Shown: in pieces, positions 26,028-34,781 of the stretch
Position numbering within the stretch: the first letter of the stretch is position 1
How the letters are laid out: each line of letters opens with the position of its first letter
Assembly (NCBI GenBank): GCA_944380515.1
Contig: CALWHT010000023.1
Coordinates: 49,703-113,702 of the forward strand
Direction of reading: 5' to 3'
Origin: an uncultured Roseburia sp.
Lineage (GTDB): Bacteria > Bacillota > Clostridia > Lachnospirales > Lachnospiraceae
DNA length: 64,000 bases
Program-made: the position numbers and the translations under genes
Notes under the pieces: model-generated
Database searches by the model: none
What the model was told of the DNA's origin: nothing
Seen by the model: the letters and a program-made list of their open reading frames with translations, nothing else

Positions 26028-27032
26028 TCATCCCGATATTAATACGTCCGCAATTCTCCGCGCGCCTTTTCCGTCCACGAGCTCTTGCATCTGCAAAGAT
26101 TTTTCCTTCCTTACCGAAGCTGCATTATATATTTCCATACAGCGTTTTATATTTTTGACAACATCATCCGTCCGAACATCCCCGGCATAGGCGATTTGAC
26201 CGTCTTCCTGAAATTTTTTTACATTGTCAAGCTGATTATCCGCCAACGCATAAGATATTGTCGGCGTTCCGCAGGCACATAGTTCATATAAGGTGATTCC
26301 TCCCGCCGAGATTGCCAAATCCGCCTCTATCATATAGCGCTCTATATCAGGAACCGCACGATGAATCCTTATATTCTGCTCCTGTGCGTATTTCCTGCAC
26401 AGTGTGTCATAGGCACCATTATATCTGCCGCAAATCACGTCAATTTGTTCATAGCTCTTTGTATCTATTTCGCTCAGGAAACGTTCGAGAACACCATACC
26501 TGTCCGTCCCCCCCGACATGAGCAGCACCCTTTTTATCTGCGGCGCAATGCTTTTTCTTCCACGATCAAAAAACACCTGTCTCAACGGTACATATTCCGT
26601 TCCAAGTAAAAGCCGCGTCCCCGGATATTTTTCCTCATAGCGAAATTTTTCCCAATAATTTGCATAGCAAATAAGCGTATCTACCTCATAATGAAAAGCA
26701 TTCAAATCATCGATATAGACTGCCTCCACGATTTTGTTCAGTTCCTCAAAATATCGTGGGGTAACCTGATAGCTGTCAACCAGTATTCTCTTTATTTTTC
26801 TTTCCCGGATTACCCTTTTTAATGCTGGCAGCTCCGACTCCATATCATTCCAGGCGGTATGCAGTATCAAATAAGGGTATTTCCTTTCCTCAAGCAATGC
26901 AGCCGCCTGATCGTCCGCAAGTATAAAGGTTGTTTCCTCTCCGCGCATTCTTGCCGCATCCGCCACTGCAAGAGTGCGCATTACATGTCCGGTGGCAATA
27001 ACATCATTCATATCTGTACGAATATATATCAT
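26028..27032 (-). CDS. pseG: PseG: UDP-2,4-diacetamido-2,4,6-trideoxy-beta-L-altropyranose hydrolase
   Basis: About 334 residues, the fourth pseudaminic acid step, releasing the free diacetamido sugar from UDP. The N-terminal block IYIRTDMNDVIATGHVMR is diagnostic, with the catalytic-type His in GHVMR. The C-terminal half has the MurG-like nucleotide site: SGGTDRYGVLE and DLAISAGGITLYELCACGTP. I prefer ATG 27030-27032, which starts exactly at the conserved block; an ATG nine codons upstream (27059) is also possible. The gene follows pseH with a 42-bp gap. Confidence 0.9.
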   Translation of the reverse strand: MIYIRTDMNDVIATGHVMRTLAVADAARMRGEETTFILADDQAAALLEERKYPYLILHTAWNDMESELPALKRVIRERKIKRILVDSYQVTPRYFEELNKIVEAVYIDDLNAFHYEVDTLICYANYWEKFRYEEKYPGTRLLLGTEYVPLRQVFFDRGRKSIAPQIKRVLLMSGGTDRYGVLERFLSEIDTKSYEQIDVICGRYNGAYDTLCRKYAQEQNIRIHRAVPDIERYMIEADLAISAGGITLYELCACGTPTISYALADNQLDNVKKFQEDGQIAYAGDVRTDDVVKNIKRCMEIYNAASVRKEKSLQMQELVDGKGARRIADVLISG

Positions 27033-27074
27033 ATCTCTGCTTTCCCTGCTGTTTTTCATCCCGAAAACGGTGCA

Positions 27075-27518
27075 TTATTTGTCCAGGCTTATCTCGTACG
27101 CTCTATATTTCTCAAGATAACCGGCATCCCTAAACGCTTTCTGCGAAGCTATATTGTCCGGTTTTACTTTCGCAATCAGTTTTTTTACCTCCGGGACATC
27201 TTCCCTGACCTGCTTGTATAACTGCTGCAACAACTTTTTCCCATGCCCCATACCTCTTTTTTCGGCACAGATACTATAACCTATTTCCGCTGTTTCCCCG
27301 GAAACCGTTATGCGCGCCTGTCCAATCGGCTCATTATCGTACATATAAATATACTGCCTGCTGTCTTTCCGCTGCAATAAATCTGCAAACCATCTTTTGT
27401 GCTCATCATAAGCTATTTCCGCTGTAGAAAAAGAATTTCTGCGCACGGCGGGTTCATTTGCCCACGCAAACAGCAAATCCATATCTTCTTTGGAAGCTTT
27501 CCTCAAATATCCTCTCAA
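27075..27518 (-). CDS. pseH: PseH: UDP-4-amino-sugar N-acetyltransferase (GNAT)
   Basis: About 147 residues, third step of pseudaminic acid synthesis: acetylation of the 4-amino group made by PseC. It has GNAT motifs: EHKRWFADLL, EPIGQARIT, SICAEKRGMGHGKKLLQ (acetyl-CoA loop) and AKVKPDNIASQKAF. I chose a TTG start at 27516-27518, with GGGAGG eight bases upstream; the frame could be opened 13 codons earlier, but that part overlaps pseI. Its position between pseI and pseG supports the call over a general acetyltransferase. Confidence 0.85.
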   Translation of the reverse strand: MRGYLRKASKEDMDLLFAWANEPAVRRNSFSTAEIAYDEHKRWFADLLQRKDSRQYIYMYDNEPIGQARITVSGETAEIGYSICAEKRGMGHGKKLLQQLYKQVREDVPEVKKLIAKVKPDNIASQKAFRDAGYLEKYRAYEISLDK

Positions 27519-27537
27519 ATCAGTAACCTCCCAGATT

Positions 27538-28587
27538 TTACTGCGCTTTCTTCCCAATCATCTCAAAGCTCACGGGCGTTCCGCGTTTAATGTCTCTCAA
27601 TGCAGTCTGTCCCAGAATTTCAGGATAGTACTTCGGCTTTAATCCATACCCGGGGCGGATAATGCGTACGTTTTCTTCCGTTATTTTCTCTCCTTTTTTG
27701 ATGTCCTTCACGCAAAATATGGAGCGGCGGAGCCCAAGACTGGACTGTTCCTGCTCGGAGGCCCCATATTTCACACGTCCAATTGCTTTCTCCGCCTGTC
27801 TGATATCCTTTACCATCTGCCGGTATTCTGACGGATTCATCGAAAATGACGCGTCCGGATTTTTTATGGAACGGTCAAGGCAAAAATGCTTCTCAATGAT
27901 ACTCGCTCCCAACGCAACAGCTGTGACCGCTCCGACAGAGCCCATAGAATGGTCTGACAGTCCAACCGGGACCCCGAAGGTCTCCGCCATGTTCTGCATG
28001 GTGCGCAGATTCATCTCGTCAGTAATCGCCGGATATGCGCTTGCACAGCGAAGCAATGCCAGATTATCATTTCCCTGCCGGCGAACCGCGGCAACCGCCT
28101 CGTCAATCTCCGCCAGGGAGGCCATGCCTGTAGACATGATAATTGGCTTTCCCTTGGAAGCGACATATTCAATCAGCGGTATATCTACTACCTCAAAGGA
28201 CGCAATCTTATAAAATTCAATACCGATTTTCTCCAGAAAATCCACCGCAGTGTTGTCAAACGGTGTGGAAAAAAAATCAATGCCCGTCTTTTGCGCTTCT
28301 TCCTTTAACTCTTTCTGCCACTCCCACGGTGTGTATGCCTTCTGATAGAGCCGATATAGATTTTCCCCGTTCCAGGTACCGTCAGATATTTGAAAATACT
28401 TGTTGTCACAGTCTATCGTGAGCGTATCCGGTGTGTAGGTTTGAATTTTGATACAATCCGCCCCTGCCTCCCTGGCTGCATGTATAATTTCCTTTGCATA
28501 AACAATATCCCCTGCATGGTTCGCCGACATCTCCGCAATAAGGTACGCAGGATTCCCGGCACCGATTTCTTTCTTTCCAAGCTTCAT
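27538..28587 (-). CDS. pseI: PseI: pseudaminic acid synthase
   Basis: About 349 residues, NeuB family. It condenses the free diacetamido-trideoxy-altrose with phosphoenolpyruvate. Visible features are AYLIAEMSANHAGD, GADCIKIQTYTPDTLT, DFFSTPFDNTAVDFLE, FYKIASFEV and STGMASLAEIDEA for the TIM barrel. The C-terminal antifreeze-like SAF domain runs from about residue 285 (SIFCVKDIKKGEKITEEN). The word TPDTLTID and the overall block order favour PseI over NeuB. ATG 28585-28587 follows the pseF stop by one base. A GTG four codons earlier is an alternative start. Confidence 0.92.
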   Translation of the reverse strand: MKLGKKEIGAGNPAYLIAEMSANHAGDIVYAKEIIHAAREAGADCIKIQTYTPDTLTIDCDNKYFQISDGTWNGENLYRLYQKAYTPWEWQKELKEEAQKTGIDFFSTPFDNTAVDFLEKIGIEFYKIASFEVVDIPLIEYVASKGKPIIMSTGMASLAEIDEAVAAVRRQGNDNLALLRCASAYPAITDEMNLRTMQNMAETFGVPVGLSDHSMGSVGAVTAVALGASIIEKHFCLDRSIKNPDASFSMNPSEYRQMVKDIRQAEKAIGRVKYGASEQEQSSLGLRRSIFCVKDIKKGEKITEENVRIIRPGYGLKPKYYPEILGQTALRDIKRGTPVSFEMIGKKAQ

Positions 28588-28588
28588 C

Positions 28589-29293
28589 CTAATTCTCACC
28601 CTTTTCCTGACATAATTGATATTTCAGTTCCGCCAATTTCCAATCCGTTTCATTATCAATATCCTGCACTTCCAGCTCGGGCATAATAATTCCTCCGGTG
28701 TTCTCCGTTACCAGCCTGCCCGTTTTCAGAAAGCGCTCGACACGGAATGCATAGAACTGGCCGCAATCGTGATATATCGTTTCCAAATCCTGTGATCTCG
28801 CAAGCGCATACTCCTTCCACTTATAGGAAAGTTTGCCCTCTTTTAAAACCATTCCGCGCAATGGCGGAAACGAAAACGCCGTGACCGGCATCACACAATC
28901 CGGCTGTTCCTCCTCCAGCAGATCCATTGCTTTTTTTAACTTTTCCGCAGTGACAAACGGCGCCGTAGGATAAATGCAGCAGGCATTCTCATAATATTTC
29001 CCAAGCTTCCCGTACCCCGTCAAGACTTCCTTAAGCACATCCGCCGTTGTCGCATAGTCGCCCGAGGCAGCCCCACTCCGCAAAAAAGGAACACTGGCGC
29101 CATATTCTCTCGCTATCCCTGCAATTTCCTCACTGTCCGTCGACACCATAACCTCTGAAAAAATCCGGCTGTCTAATGCCGCTTCTATGGAATATGCAAT
29201 AATTGGTTTCCCGCAAAAATTCCTGATATTTTTTTTGGGAATCCGCTTACTTCCGCCGCGTGCCGTTATAATTGCTATCGCTTTGCCGCTCAT
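28589..29293 (-). CDS. pseF: PseF: pseudaminic acid cytidylyltransferase
   Basis: About 234 residues. It starts IAIITARGGSKRIPKKN, the nucleotide-binding signature of CMP-sialic acid synthetases. STDSEEIAGIAREYGA, CCIYPTAPFVTAEKL and DIDNETDWKLAELKY follow. It activates pseudaminic acid to CMP-Pse, the donor for the flagellin transferases. I chose ATG 29291-29293, with GGAGAG upstream; the frame is open seven codons earlier. Coupled to pseI. Confidence 0.9.
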   Translation of the reverse strand: MSGKAIAIITARGGSKRIPKKNIRNFCGKPIIAYSIEAALDSRIFSEVMVSTDSEEIAGIAREYGASVPFLRSGAASGDYATTADVLKEVLTGYGKLGKYYENACCIYPTAPFVTAEKLKKAMDLLEEEQPDCVMPVTAFSFPPLRGMVLKEGKLSYKWKEYALARSQDLETIYHDCGQFYAFRVERFLKTGRLVTENTGGIIMPELEVQDIDNETDWKLAELKYQLCQEKGEN

Positions 29294-29323
29294 ACCCATC
29301 TCTCCTTCACGCACTTTAAAATA

Positions 29324-30460
29324 TCACCCGAACATTTTCTCCAGCCTGTCCCGGAATGTAAAGTCTCTCTTTACACGCTCAAAGCCTGCCGCGGCAATCT
29401 TTTGCCGTTCATCCTCATGCTCCAGATAGTACTTTGCCTTTAAAAACAAATCCTCCATGCTTTCATAAACCGCACATTCCTCTCCGATGGCAAAATATTC
29501 TCCAAGCTCCTCCTGATAGTTGGAAAGCACGAATCCGCCGCATCCCATCACATCGGTAACGCGCAGCGGTATGCCCGTCTGAATTGTCTTTAACGAGATG
29601 TTCAGATTAATTTTGCTCTGCGAAAACACCAGCGGCATCTGACTGTAATAATCCGCATAGCCCCGATACCTGACATTCCGCAGACGCTTATCCTCATCCG
29701 TTGAATACAAATCCACCTGATAATGCCCTGACAGCAACGCCAGCGCCATATAGCGCTCCCTGCCCGTCGTCTCGCAGGCAAGCATGAACTCCAACTCTCT
29801 TCTTCCCATCTGAAAACCGTCTTTTGCTACTTTGGCATAATCTTTGTTCATGCTCTCCAGGAGCTGCTCCGTCACAAGCTCCGGTATCAGATAGCCACCA
29901 TATATTTTCATCTGGGAATTTACAATTCCTTCCAGATACCCTCTTGTATAATCACCCAGAGGCGCCGTAAAGTAGGCATACTCGGTTTGGTACAGCTTTC
30001 CCACGAGAGAAATCTCGGTCCGGTATTCCTTTTTCTCCCTGGCCGATGCATTGACGCGAAAAATCTCCGTATCTACCGCAAGCGGCATGTGATATGCGTT
30101 TACTCCGGCTTTCCTGTGTTCTTCGGCCTGTCCGCGGTCAAAGAAATAAATACGGTTGCAGGAATTTGCCAGACTTTTCAGATTCCTGATATGGATGGGG
30201 GAATCATAGATCCATGCGGTATACGGAACAGACAGTTCTTCACAAACTTCTGAGATCAGCGGCGCAAAATTTACCGACAGCACGTCCGTGTAACCCGCGC
30301 CCCTTAACCTTCCCCGCAGCATTTCCTGAAATTTATCGTCCTTCTCCCAGTCCTGAAACTGATAGAAGAAAGTATCATACGCAATCTCCAATTCCTTCAG
30401 TGCCCGCTCTATGCCCCGGTTCATAAAGGAATGCCATTGAAAAAACAGTATCTTTCTCAT
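29324..30460 (-). CDS. CgeB/DUF3880-type glycosyltransferase
   Basis: 378 residues. The N-terminal half has the DUF3880-like signature: KILFFQWHSFMNRGIERAL, DVLSVNFAPLISEVCEEL, YTAWIYDSPIH and YFFDRGQAEEH. The CgeB half has EISLVGKLYQTEYAYF, INLNISLKTIQTGIPLRVTD and CGGFVLSNYQEELGEYF. Clearly related to the two plus-strand genes at 34782-37126. No membrane helices. An intrinsic terminator lies just upstream (30481-30512), so transcription must read through it or start from an unseen promoter. Confidence 0.82.
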   Translation of the reverse strand: MRKILFFQWHSFMNRGIERALKELEIAYDTFFYQFQDWEKDDKFQEMLRGRLRGAGYTDVLSVNFAPLISEVCEELSVPYTAWIYDSPIHIRNLKSLANSCNRIYFFDRGQAEEHRKAGVNAYHMPLAVDTEIFRVNASAREKKEYRTEISLVGKLYQTEYAYFTAPLGDYTRGYLEGIVNSQMKIYGGYLIPELVTEQLLESMNKDYAKVAKDGFQMGRRELEFMLACETTGRERYMALALLSGHYQVDLYSTDEDKRLRNVRYRGYADYYSQMPLVFSQSKINLNISLKTIQTGIPLRVTDVMGCGGFVLSNYQEELGEYFAIGEECAVYESMEDLFLKAKYYLEHEDERQKIAAAGFERVKRDFTFRDRLEKMFG

Positions 30461-30480
30461 AATCCCTCAAAATATTAACA

Positions 30481-30512
30481 AAGAAACCAGCTCCCGCATA
30501 TGCAGAAGCTGG
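30481..30512 (-). terminator. Intrinsic terminator after the small sigma-28 gene
   Basis: Arms CCAGCT (30487-30492) and AGCTGG (30507-30512) enclose a 14-base loop. On the minus strand the stem is followed by TTTCTTTG. It lies 15 bases after the stop of the 120-residue gene and makes it a likely single-gene unit. Confidence 0.65.
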
Positions 30513-30527
30513 CATTGTCCTAACCAC

Positions 30528-30890
30528 TTATTTAATTACTTCCTTTGCAGACACGCCTAACTGTTCAAACAGCGGGATAATCTTCTTAAATTCTTCTGCC
30601 ATCCTCGCATCATCCTTTGCCTCGATAGCTTCACTGAGAGAAACAACCGCACCATTGAATTCCTCTTTATTCAGGCGCTCTTTTCCTTCATTTAACACTT
30701 CCATCGTTCCGTTTACAACCTGAATCTCCCAATTCATTGCATCTACGATAGACTTTAAGAACTTATCCGTATCATCCAAACGCTGTCCTGACAGTTCTTT
30801 TACAATAATATTCATGTTTTTTACCAAACGCTCATTGAACTCTGCCAAGACCTCCAGCGCTTCGATCTGCTCTTTTCTGTTATCTTCCAT
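30528..30890 (-). CDS. Small helical protein under a sigma-28-like promoter, unknown function
   Basis: 120 residues, acidic and all-helical, with no signal peptide or membrane helix. It starts MEDNRKEQIEALEVL and ends QLGVSAKEVIK. No family is recognised. It has its own sigma-28-like promoter (30940-30967) and terminator (30481-30512), and stands alone within the glycan locus. Size and helical character resemble flagellar export chaperones (FlgN, FliS, FliT) or flagellin-handling factors. The regulatory context suggests a late flagellar role, perhaps linking flagellin to glycosylation. This is inference. Confidence 0.65.
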   Translation of the reverse strand: MEDNRKEQIEALEVLAEFNERLVKNMNIIVKELSGQRLDDTDKFLKSIVDAMNWEIQVVNGTMEVLNEGKERLNKEEFNGAVVSLSEAIEAKDDARMAEEFKKIIPLFEQLGVSAKEVIK

Positions 30891-30939
30891 GATTTTCTTA
30901 CCCTTAGCCTTCCAGGCACCTTTCTGTCAATATATTATT

Positions 30940-30967
30940 ATATCGGCCAGACTCGTCCATCTCATTA
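30940..30967 (-). promoter_or_regulatory. Sigma-28-like promoter of the small helical protein gene
   Basis: On the minus strand, CCGATAT (30940-30946) is a perfect clostridial sigma-28/sigma-D -10 box. The -35 candidate is TAAT (30964-30967) at a slightly long 17 bases. The leader would be about 45 bases. Confidence 0.55.
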
Positions 30968-30975
30968 GCGGAGTT

Positions 30976-31989
30976 TTATATTTTCTCAAGCCATGCACGC
31001 AGTTTTTCTTCCGTCATCCCCGTTACGGCCATCCGATAAAGCTCCATCTGCTTCGGAATAACGGTTTCATACTCCGATTCGCTGCAATCCGGTACTTCCT
31101 TTAATACCGTCCGCTCCATACTGCTGTACTGCTCCCAGGAAATGGTAAATTCCCGCTGTTTCGCAAAGTAAAGGGTTTCGTAAAAATAGGTGTGCAGAAA
31201 ATACAACTTAATTTCCTCATAATATTCCCTGAAAAATGGGGTACATTTCATAAAATTCCAAACCGCAAGCTGCACCTGCATATGCATTTTAAGCGTTTCC
31301 GCCTGCTTCATATCGCTGCGCATGGTTCCGCCGTCATTCTGACGGTAAAAATAAAATGCCTCCTCCGTCACCGCAAAGGTATCTGCATAAAACAGCAGCG
31401 GATAAACAAACAGGGGTTCCTCATAAATCACGTGCTCGGCATACTTCACCCCCGCACGCTGTACTAATTCTCTGCGATAGAGTTTATTCCAGCAGCCATA
31501 GGTAATTTTTTCACTCATCAAAAATGCTTTTCTCTCCTGCGGTGTGCGGATACGAATTATTTCATTCTGCACATTGCGGTTTGCAGGCACCGCCCCCAGC
31601 CTGTCCGTATAATAAAAATACTCAAACTGCACAATATCGGCATCCTCTGCCTTCGCCCTCTCATAGGTCTTCTCCAGAAAATCCTCCGCCACAAAGTCAT
31701 CGGCATCCACAAAGGCGAGGTATTCTCCCGCAGCATAATTAAGCGCCACATTTCTTGCCCCTCCCTGCCGCAGATTTTCTTCCAGATGAATCACCATTAC
31801 GCTCTCCGGATAAGCCGCCTCAAATTCCAACAGCATGTTCCAGGTTGCCCCCTCGTCATCCGAAGCGTCATCCACAAAAATAAGCTCTAAATCCGAGATA
31901 CCTATCGTCTGGGAAACCAGCGACAGAAAACATTTCGGAAGCCACTTCACCGCATTGCGGCAGGGTATAATCACACTGACTTTTTTCAT
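30976..31989 (-). CDS. Family 2 glycosyltransferase
   Basis: 337 residues. Standard GT-A start VSVIIPCRNAVKWLPKCF, then LIFVDDASDDEGAT and the metal-binding pair in AFVDADDFVAEDFLE at about residue 93. LRQGGARNVALNYAAGEYL is the conserved block before it. The C-terminal half is helical and rich in aromatic residues, like capsule and teichoic acid transferases. The start overlaps the stop of the CgeB-type gene upstream by four bases. Sugar and acceptor unknown. Confidence 0.85.
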   Translation of the reverse strand: MKKVSVIIPCRNAVKWLPKCFLSLVSQTIGISDLELIFVDDASDDEGATWNMLLEFEAAYPESVMVIHLEENLRQGGARNVALNYAAGEYLAFVDADDFVAEDFLEKTYERAKAEDADIVQFEYFYYTDRLGAVPANRNVQNEIIRIRTPQERKAFLMSEKITYGCWNKLYRRELVQRAGVKYAEHVIYEEPLFVYPLLFYADTFAVTEEAFYFYRQNDGGTMRSDMKQAETLKMHMQVQLAVWNFMKCTPFFREYYEEIKLYFLHTYFYETLYFAKQREFTISWEQYSSMERTVLKEVPDCSESEYETVIPKQMELYRMAVTGMTEEKLRAWLEKI

Positions 31990-33602
31990 GCCCTGCTCCT
32001 CCTTAACAATAGTTCCGCAAATTCCTCCGCGCGCTTTTCCCAGGTGTGCTCCCGCAGTGTTTTCTGCCTTCCGTTTTCCGCAAGCTTCTGCCTTAACGCG
32101 TCGTCTTCCAGCAGACGCTTTATCCGCTCGGAAAGCCCGTCGCGCTCTGAAAGCCGGAAGGGGAGAAGATCCTCCTCACCATATCTGCCATCCAAATATG
32201 TCGTGGCATCCGTCACCAGCACCGCTCCCGCCAACATAATATTCGCCATACGCTCCGTAAAACCGCCCTTATGCCACGACATGACGTTCAGCGAAAGCTT
32301 TGACTGCTTCCATATTTTCAGACTTTCCTCCACCGTAACATTCGGATGGCAGACAAGATTCGGGAAGCGCTTCAACGGGCAGCTTTCCCAACTGTCGCCG
32401 AAAGCATCCAACCGAAGTCCGCTCTCTAAGATACTGCGCAGAACTCTGTCCCTGTAATAGTGCATCACACAGTAAATGACGCGGCGCAGCTCATAGAGCA
32501 AATCTAAAAAGTCCGCATCACAAATCTGGACGCCGCGCTCCTCAAGAACCTCCGCAAGCGCCTGCTCCGCCGTAATATCGGGACATCTTCGCATTTTAAG
32601 CAAGAAGCGGTTCGCGATAAAACGCTTTTTTCGCTCCATCTGATGAATCAGCAATACCTCGTTCCAGTAATTCCCCCAGGTTCCGACAAAGGTTATATCA
32701 TAAATACGCTGACATTCTCCCGATTCCTCTGAAATCATCCCTGCCGGCGGAAAAAGAATGGCCTCTCTGCAAAAATAGCGCTTCGTGAACTCCACATAAT
32801 TCTCATCGTGGGTCAGTACATAAAAATCCGGATACCGATGGAGCAAATGCTGCCTCATCCATACGGGATGGTCAAAAATAAAATTATATTTGGGTCCGTA
32901 AATATACTCATGTAAATAGTGAACCTCATCTTTCATCTTAACGGAAAACAGATACGACTGCACCCCGATGATCGCCTGAAAATGCTGCTGCATATACCTG
33001 GTCAGCGCCCCGATTTCCTCTTTGCCGCAGTCAAAATAAATGACCTTCTTTCCGATATGCGCCAGCGCCGCACCAAACTGCTCCGCAAAAACATTGAGCA
33101 CATTGTGGCACACGTCATCCCCTTTATACATCAAAATCGGTCTGCTGCCCTCGGCAATGCCCCAGTATACCTCTTCCCGCCGGAGCATCTGCTCTAAAAA
33201 GCCGAGCGTCTCCTCCTGCCTGCCCGCTGCCGCGGCTTCTGTCAGAATTGCCTGCACAACAGCGTCAAAGACACCGTTTTTCTGAAGCTCCCCACTGTAT
33301 TTTCCCGCCACATAGCAGTCTGTTTTCCAGCCGCAGTCCTCTGACAGAGCTTCTTCGTCATCTTCAAGCTTTATGCAGCACTTTCCCGGCACCTCCCCGA
33401 CATCGACAAGCTCCACCGGAATTTCCCGCGCCACACGAATCAGCAGCTCGTATTTCCTCTTGGCTCCAAGGCGCATATTCACACCACCGACCCGGACTGC
33501 AAGCTTTTTCTCGATCCAGATTGTTCCCTCACATAAATTTTCATTCAACAAAAGCTCCAGAAAGGGAATGCCCTCTGAAGCCTGTTTTAATATTCTTGAC
33601 AT
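31986..33602 (-). CDS. CgeB-type glycosyltransferase with extended N-terminus
   Basis: 538 residues. The first ~150 residues are an extra mixed domain without a recognised family. The remainder matches the CgeB type: PILMYKGDDVCHNVLNVF, YNFIFDHPVWMRQ, VLTHDENYVEF, IYDITFVGTWGNYWNE, LSLNVMSWHKGGFTERMANI and VLVTDATTYLDG. The extra domain sets it apart from the four other members here. It follows pseB with a 21-bp gap and so is probably in the same transcript. Confidence 0.8.
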   Translation of the reverse strand: MSRILKQASEGIPFLELLLNENLCEGTIWIEKKLAVRVGGVNMRLGAKRKYELLIRVAREIPVELVDVGEVPGKCCIKLEDDEEALSEDCGWKTDCYVAGKYSGELQKNGVFDAVVQAILTEAAAAGRQEETLGFLEQMLRREEVYWGIAEGSRPILMYKGDDVCHNVLNVFAEQFGAALAHIGKKVIYFDCGKEEIGALTRYMQQHFQAIIGVQSYLFSVKMKDEVHYLHEYIYGPKYNFIFDHPVWMRQHLLHRYPDFYVLTHDENYVEFTKRYFCREAILFPPAGMISEESGECQRIYDITFVGTWGNYWNEVLLIHQMERKKRFIANRFLLKMRRCPDITAEQALAEVLEERGVQICDADFLDLLYELRRVIYCVMHYYRDRVLRSILESGLRLDAFGDSWESCPLKRFPNLVCHPNVTVEESLKIWKQSKLSLNVMSWHKGGFTERMANIMLAGAVLVTDATTYLDGRYGEEDLLPFRLSERDGLSERIKRLLEDDALRQKLAENGRQKTLREHTWEKRAEEFAELLLRRSRA

Positions 33603-33623
33603 AAAATGCCTCTCAGAATTATT

Positions 33624-34616
33624 TTAATGTTCCTCTACGAAACGGAGACGCTCCTTTAAATCCTCTACCGACAGCCATTCCGTATTCTTGCCGGAGCTGT
33701 ATTCGAACCCCTGCTCTACTTTCCTGCCGCCTGCCTGAATCTTGGAATTGTTCCACCAGTCAAAATGCGGATAAACGATAAAATGCTTCTCATATTCGTA
33801 AGTATTCATGGAGTCTTCCCGTGTCACCATCACCTCATGCAGCTTTTCTCCCTCGCGGATACCAACTTCTGGCATTTCACAGCCCGGCAGAATCGCCTGC
33901 GCCAGATCGGTAATCTTAAAGGACGGGATTTTGGATATGAAGGTCTCTCCTCCCTTTGCTTCTGACAATGCCTTAATGACAAGCCGAACCCCCTCATCCA
34001 GGCTAATCCAGAATCTTGTCATCCGGTAATCCGTAATCGGCAGGGCCTTCCCCCCGTTTGCCACGATATTGCGGAAAAACGGAATGACGGAGCCCCTGCT
34101 CCCTGCCACATTTCCGTAGCGCACAATCGAAAAGCATACATCCTTCGCGCCCGCATAAGCGTTCGCAGCGATAAACAGCTTGTCCGATACCAATTTTGTT
34201 CCGCCATACAGATTGATCGGATTAACCGCCTTGTCTGTCGATAACGCAACCACTCTTTTTACTCCGCAGTCCAACGCTGCGTCTACGATATTCATAGCTC
34301 CGTTGATATTGGTCTTTACTGCCTCCATCGGGTTATATTCACAAGCCGGTACCTGCTTTAATGCGGCAGCATGGACGACGTAATCCACGCCGTCAAACGC
34401 ACGGTATAATCTGTCCTTATCCCTCACATCTCCGATAAAAAACCTTAATTTGTCACCATATTTCTTAAATTGGTTCGCCATGATAAACTGCTTGTATTCG
34501 TCTCTGGAATATATGATAATCTTTTTCGGTTCATAATGCTCCAGCACATATGTCACAAACTGATTCCCAAAGGAGCCTGTCCCCCCGGTTACTAATATGG
34601 TTTTTCCGTTTAACAT
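33624..34616 (-). CDS. pseB: PseB: UDP-N-acetylglucosamine 4,6-dehydratase (inverting)
   Basis: About 330 residues, first step of pseudaminic acid synthesis, turning UDP-GlcNAc into the 4-keto-6-deoxy-L-arabino-hexulose. The extended SDR motif TGGTGSFG lies at 10-17. The catalytic region STDKAVNPINLYGGTK holds the Thr-Asp-Lys and Tyr-x3-Lys expected for PseB. HAAALKQVPACEYNP is also typical. I chose ATG 34614-34616, with AGGAGG eight bases upstream; a GTG directly before it is the alternative. pseB heads the minus-strand glycan operon and has a weak sigma-28-like element upstream. Confidence 0.93.
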   Translation of the reverse strand: MLNGKTILVTGGTGSFGNQFVTYVLEHYEPKKIIIYSRDEYKQFIMANQFKKYGDKLRFFIGDVRDKDRLYRAFDGVDYVVHAAALKQVPACEYNPMEAVKTNINGAMNIVDAALDCGVKRVVALSTDKAVNPINLYGGTKLVSDKLFIAANAYAGAKDVCFSIVRYGNVAGSRGSVIPFFRNIVANGGKALPITDYRMTRFWISLDEGVRLVIKALSEAKGGETFISKIPSFKITDLAQAILPGCEMPEVGIREGEKLHEVMVTREDSMNTYEYEKHFIVYPHFDWWNNSKIQAGGRKVEQGFEYSSGKNTEWLSVEDLKERLRFVEEH

Positions 34617-34670
34617 CACTTAAGCCTCCTGCTTTCTTCCAGCGGCATCCGGCCGCACGGTATATTTATT

Positions 34671-34695
34671 ATATCGACTTTTTTTGTGTTTTCTA
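34671..34695 (-). promoter_or_regulatory. Possible sigma-28-like promoter of pseB
   Basis: On the minus strand, TCGATAT (34671-34677) differs by one base from the CCGATAT box seen before three flagellar transcription units here. A poor -35 (TAGA, 34692-34695) is 14 bases away. If real, the first glycan genes would be switched on with the late flagellar genes. Confidence 0.35.
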
Positions 34696-34712
34696 TAGCC
34701 TACGTTTCGCAC

Positions 34713-34742
34713 TTGTAAACCCTCCTTAAAGTAGTATATAAT
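34713..34742 (+). promoter_or_regulatory. Sigma-A promoter for the plus-strand glycosyltransferase pair
   Basis: TTGTAA (34713-34718) and consensus TATAAT (34737-34742), 18 bases apart. It overlaps the region upstream of pseB, so the two directions share a 165-bp intergenic region. Confidence 0.55.
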
Positions 34743-34781
34743 AATTGTATTCGAATGGCAAATGAATCCGAAGGAGCTTTT

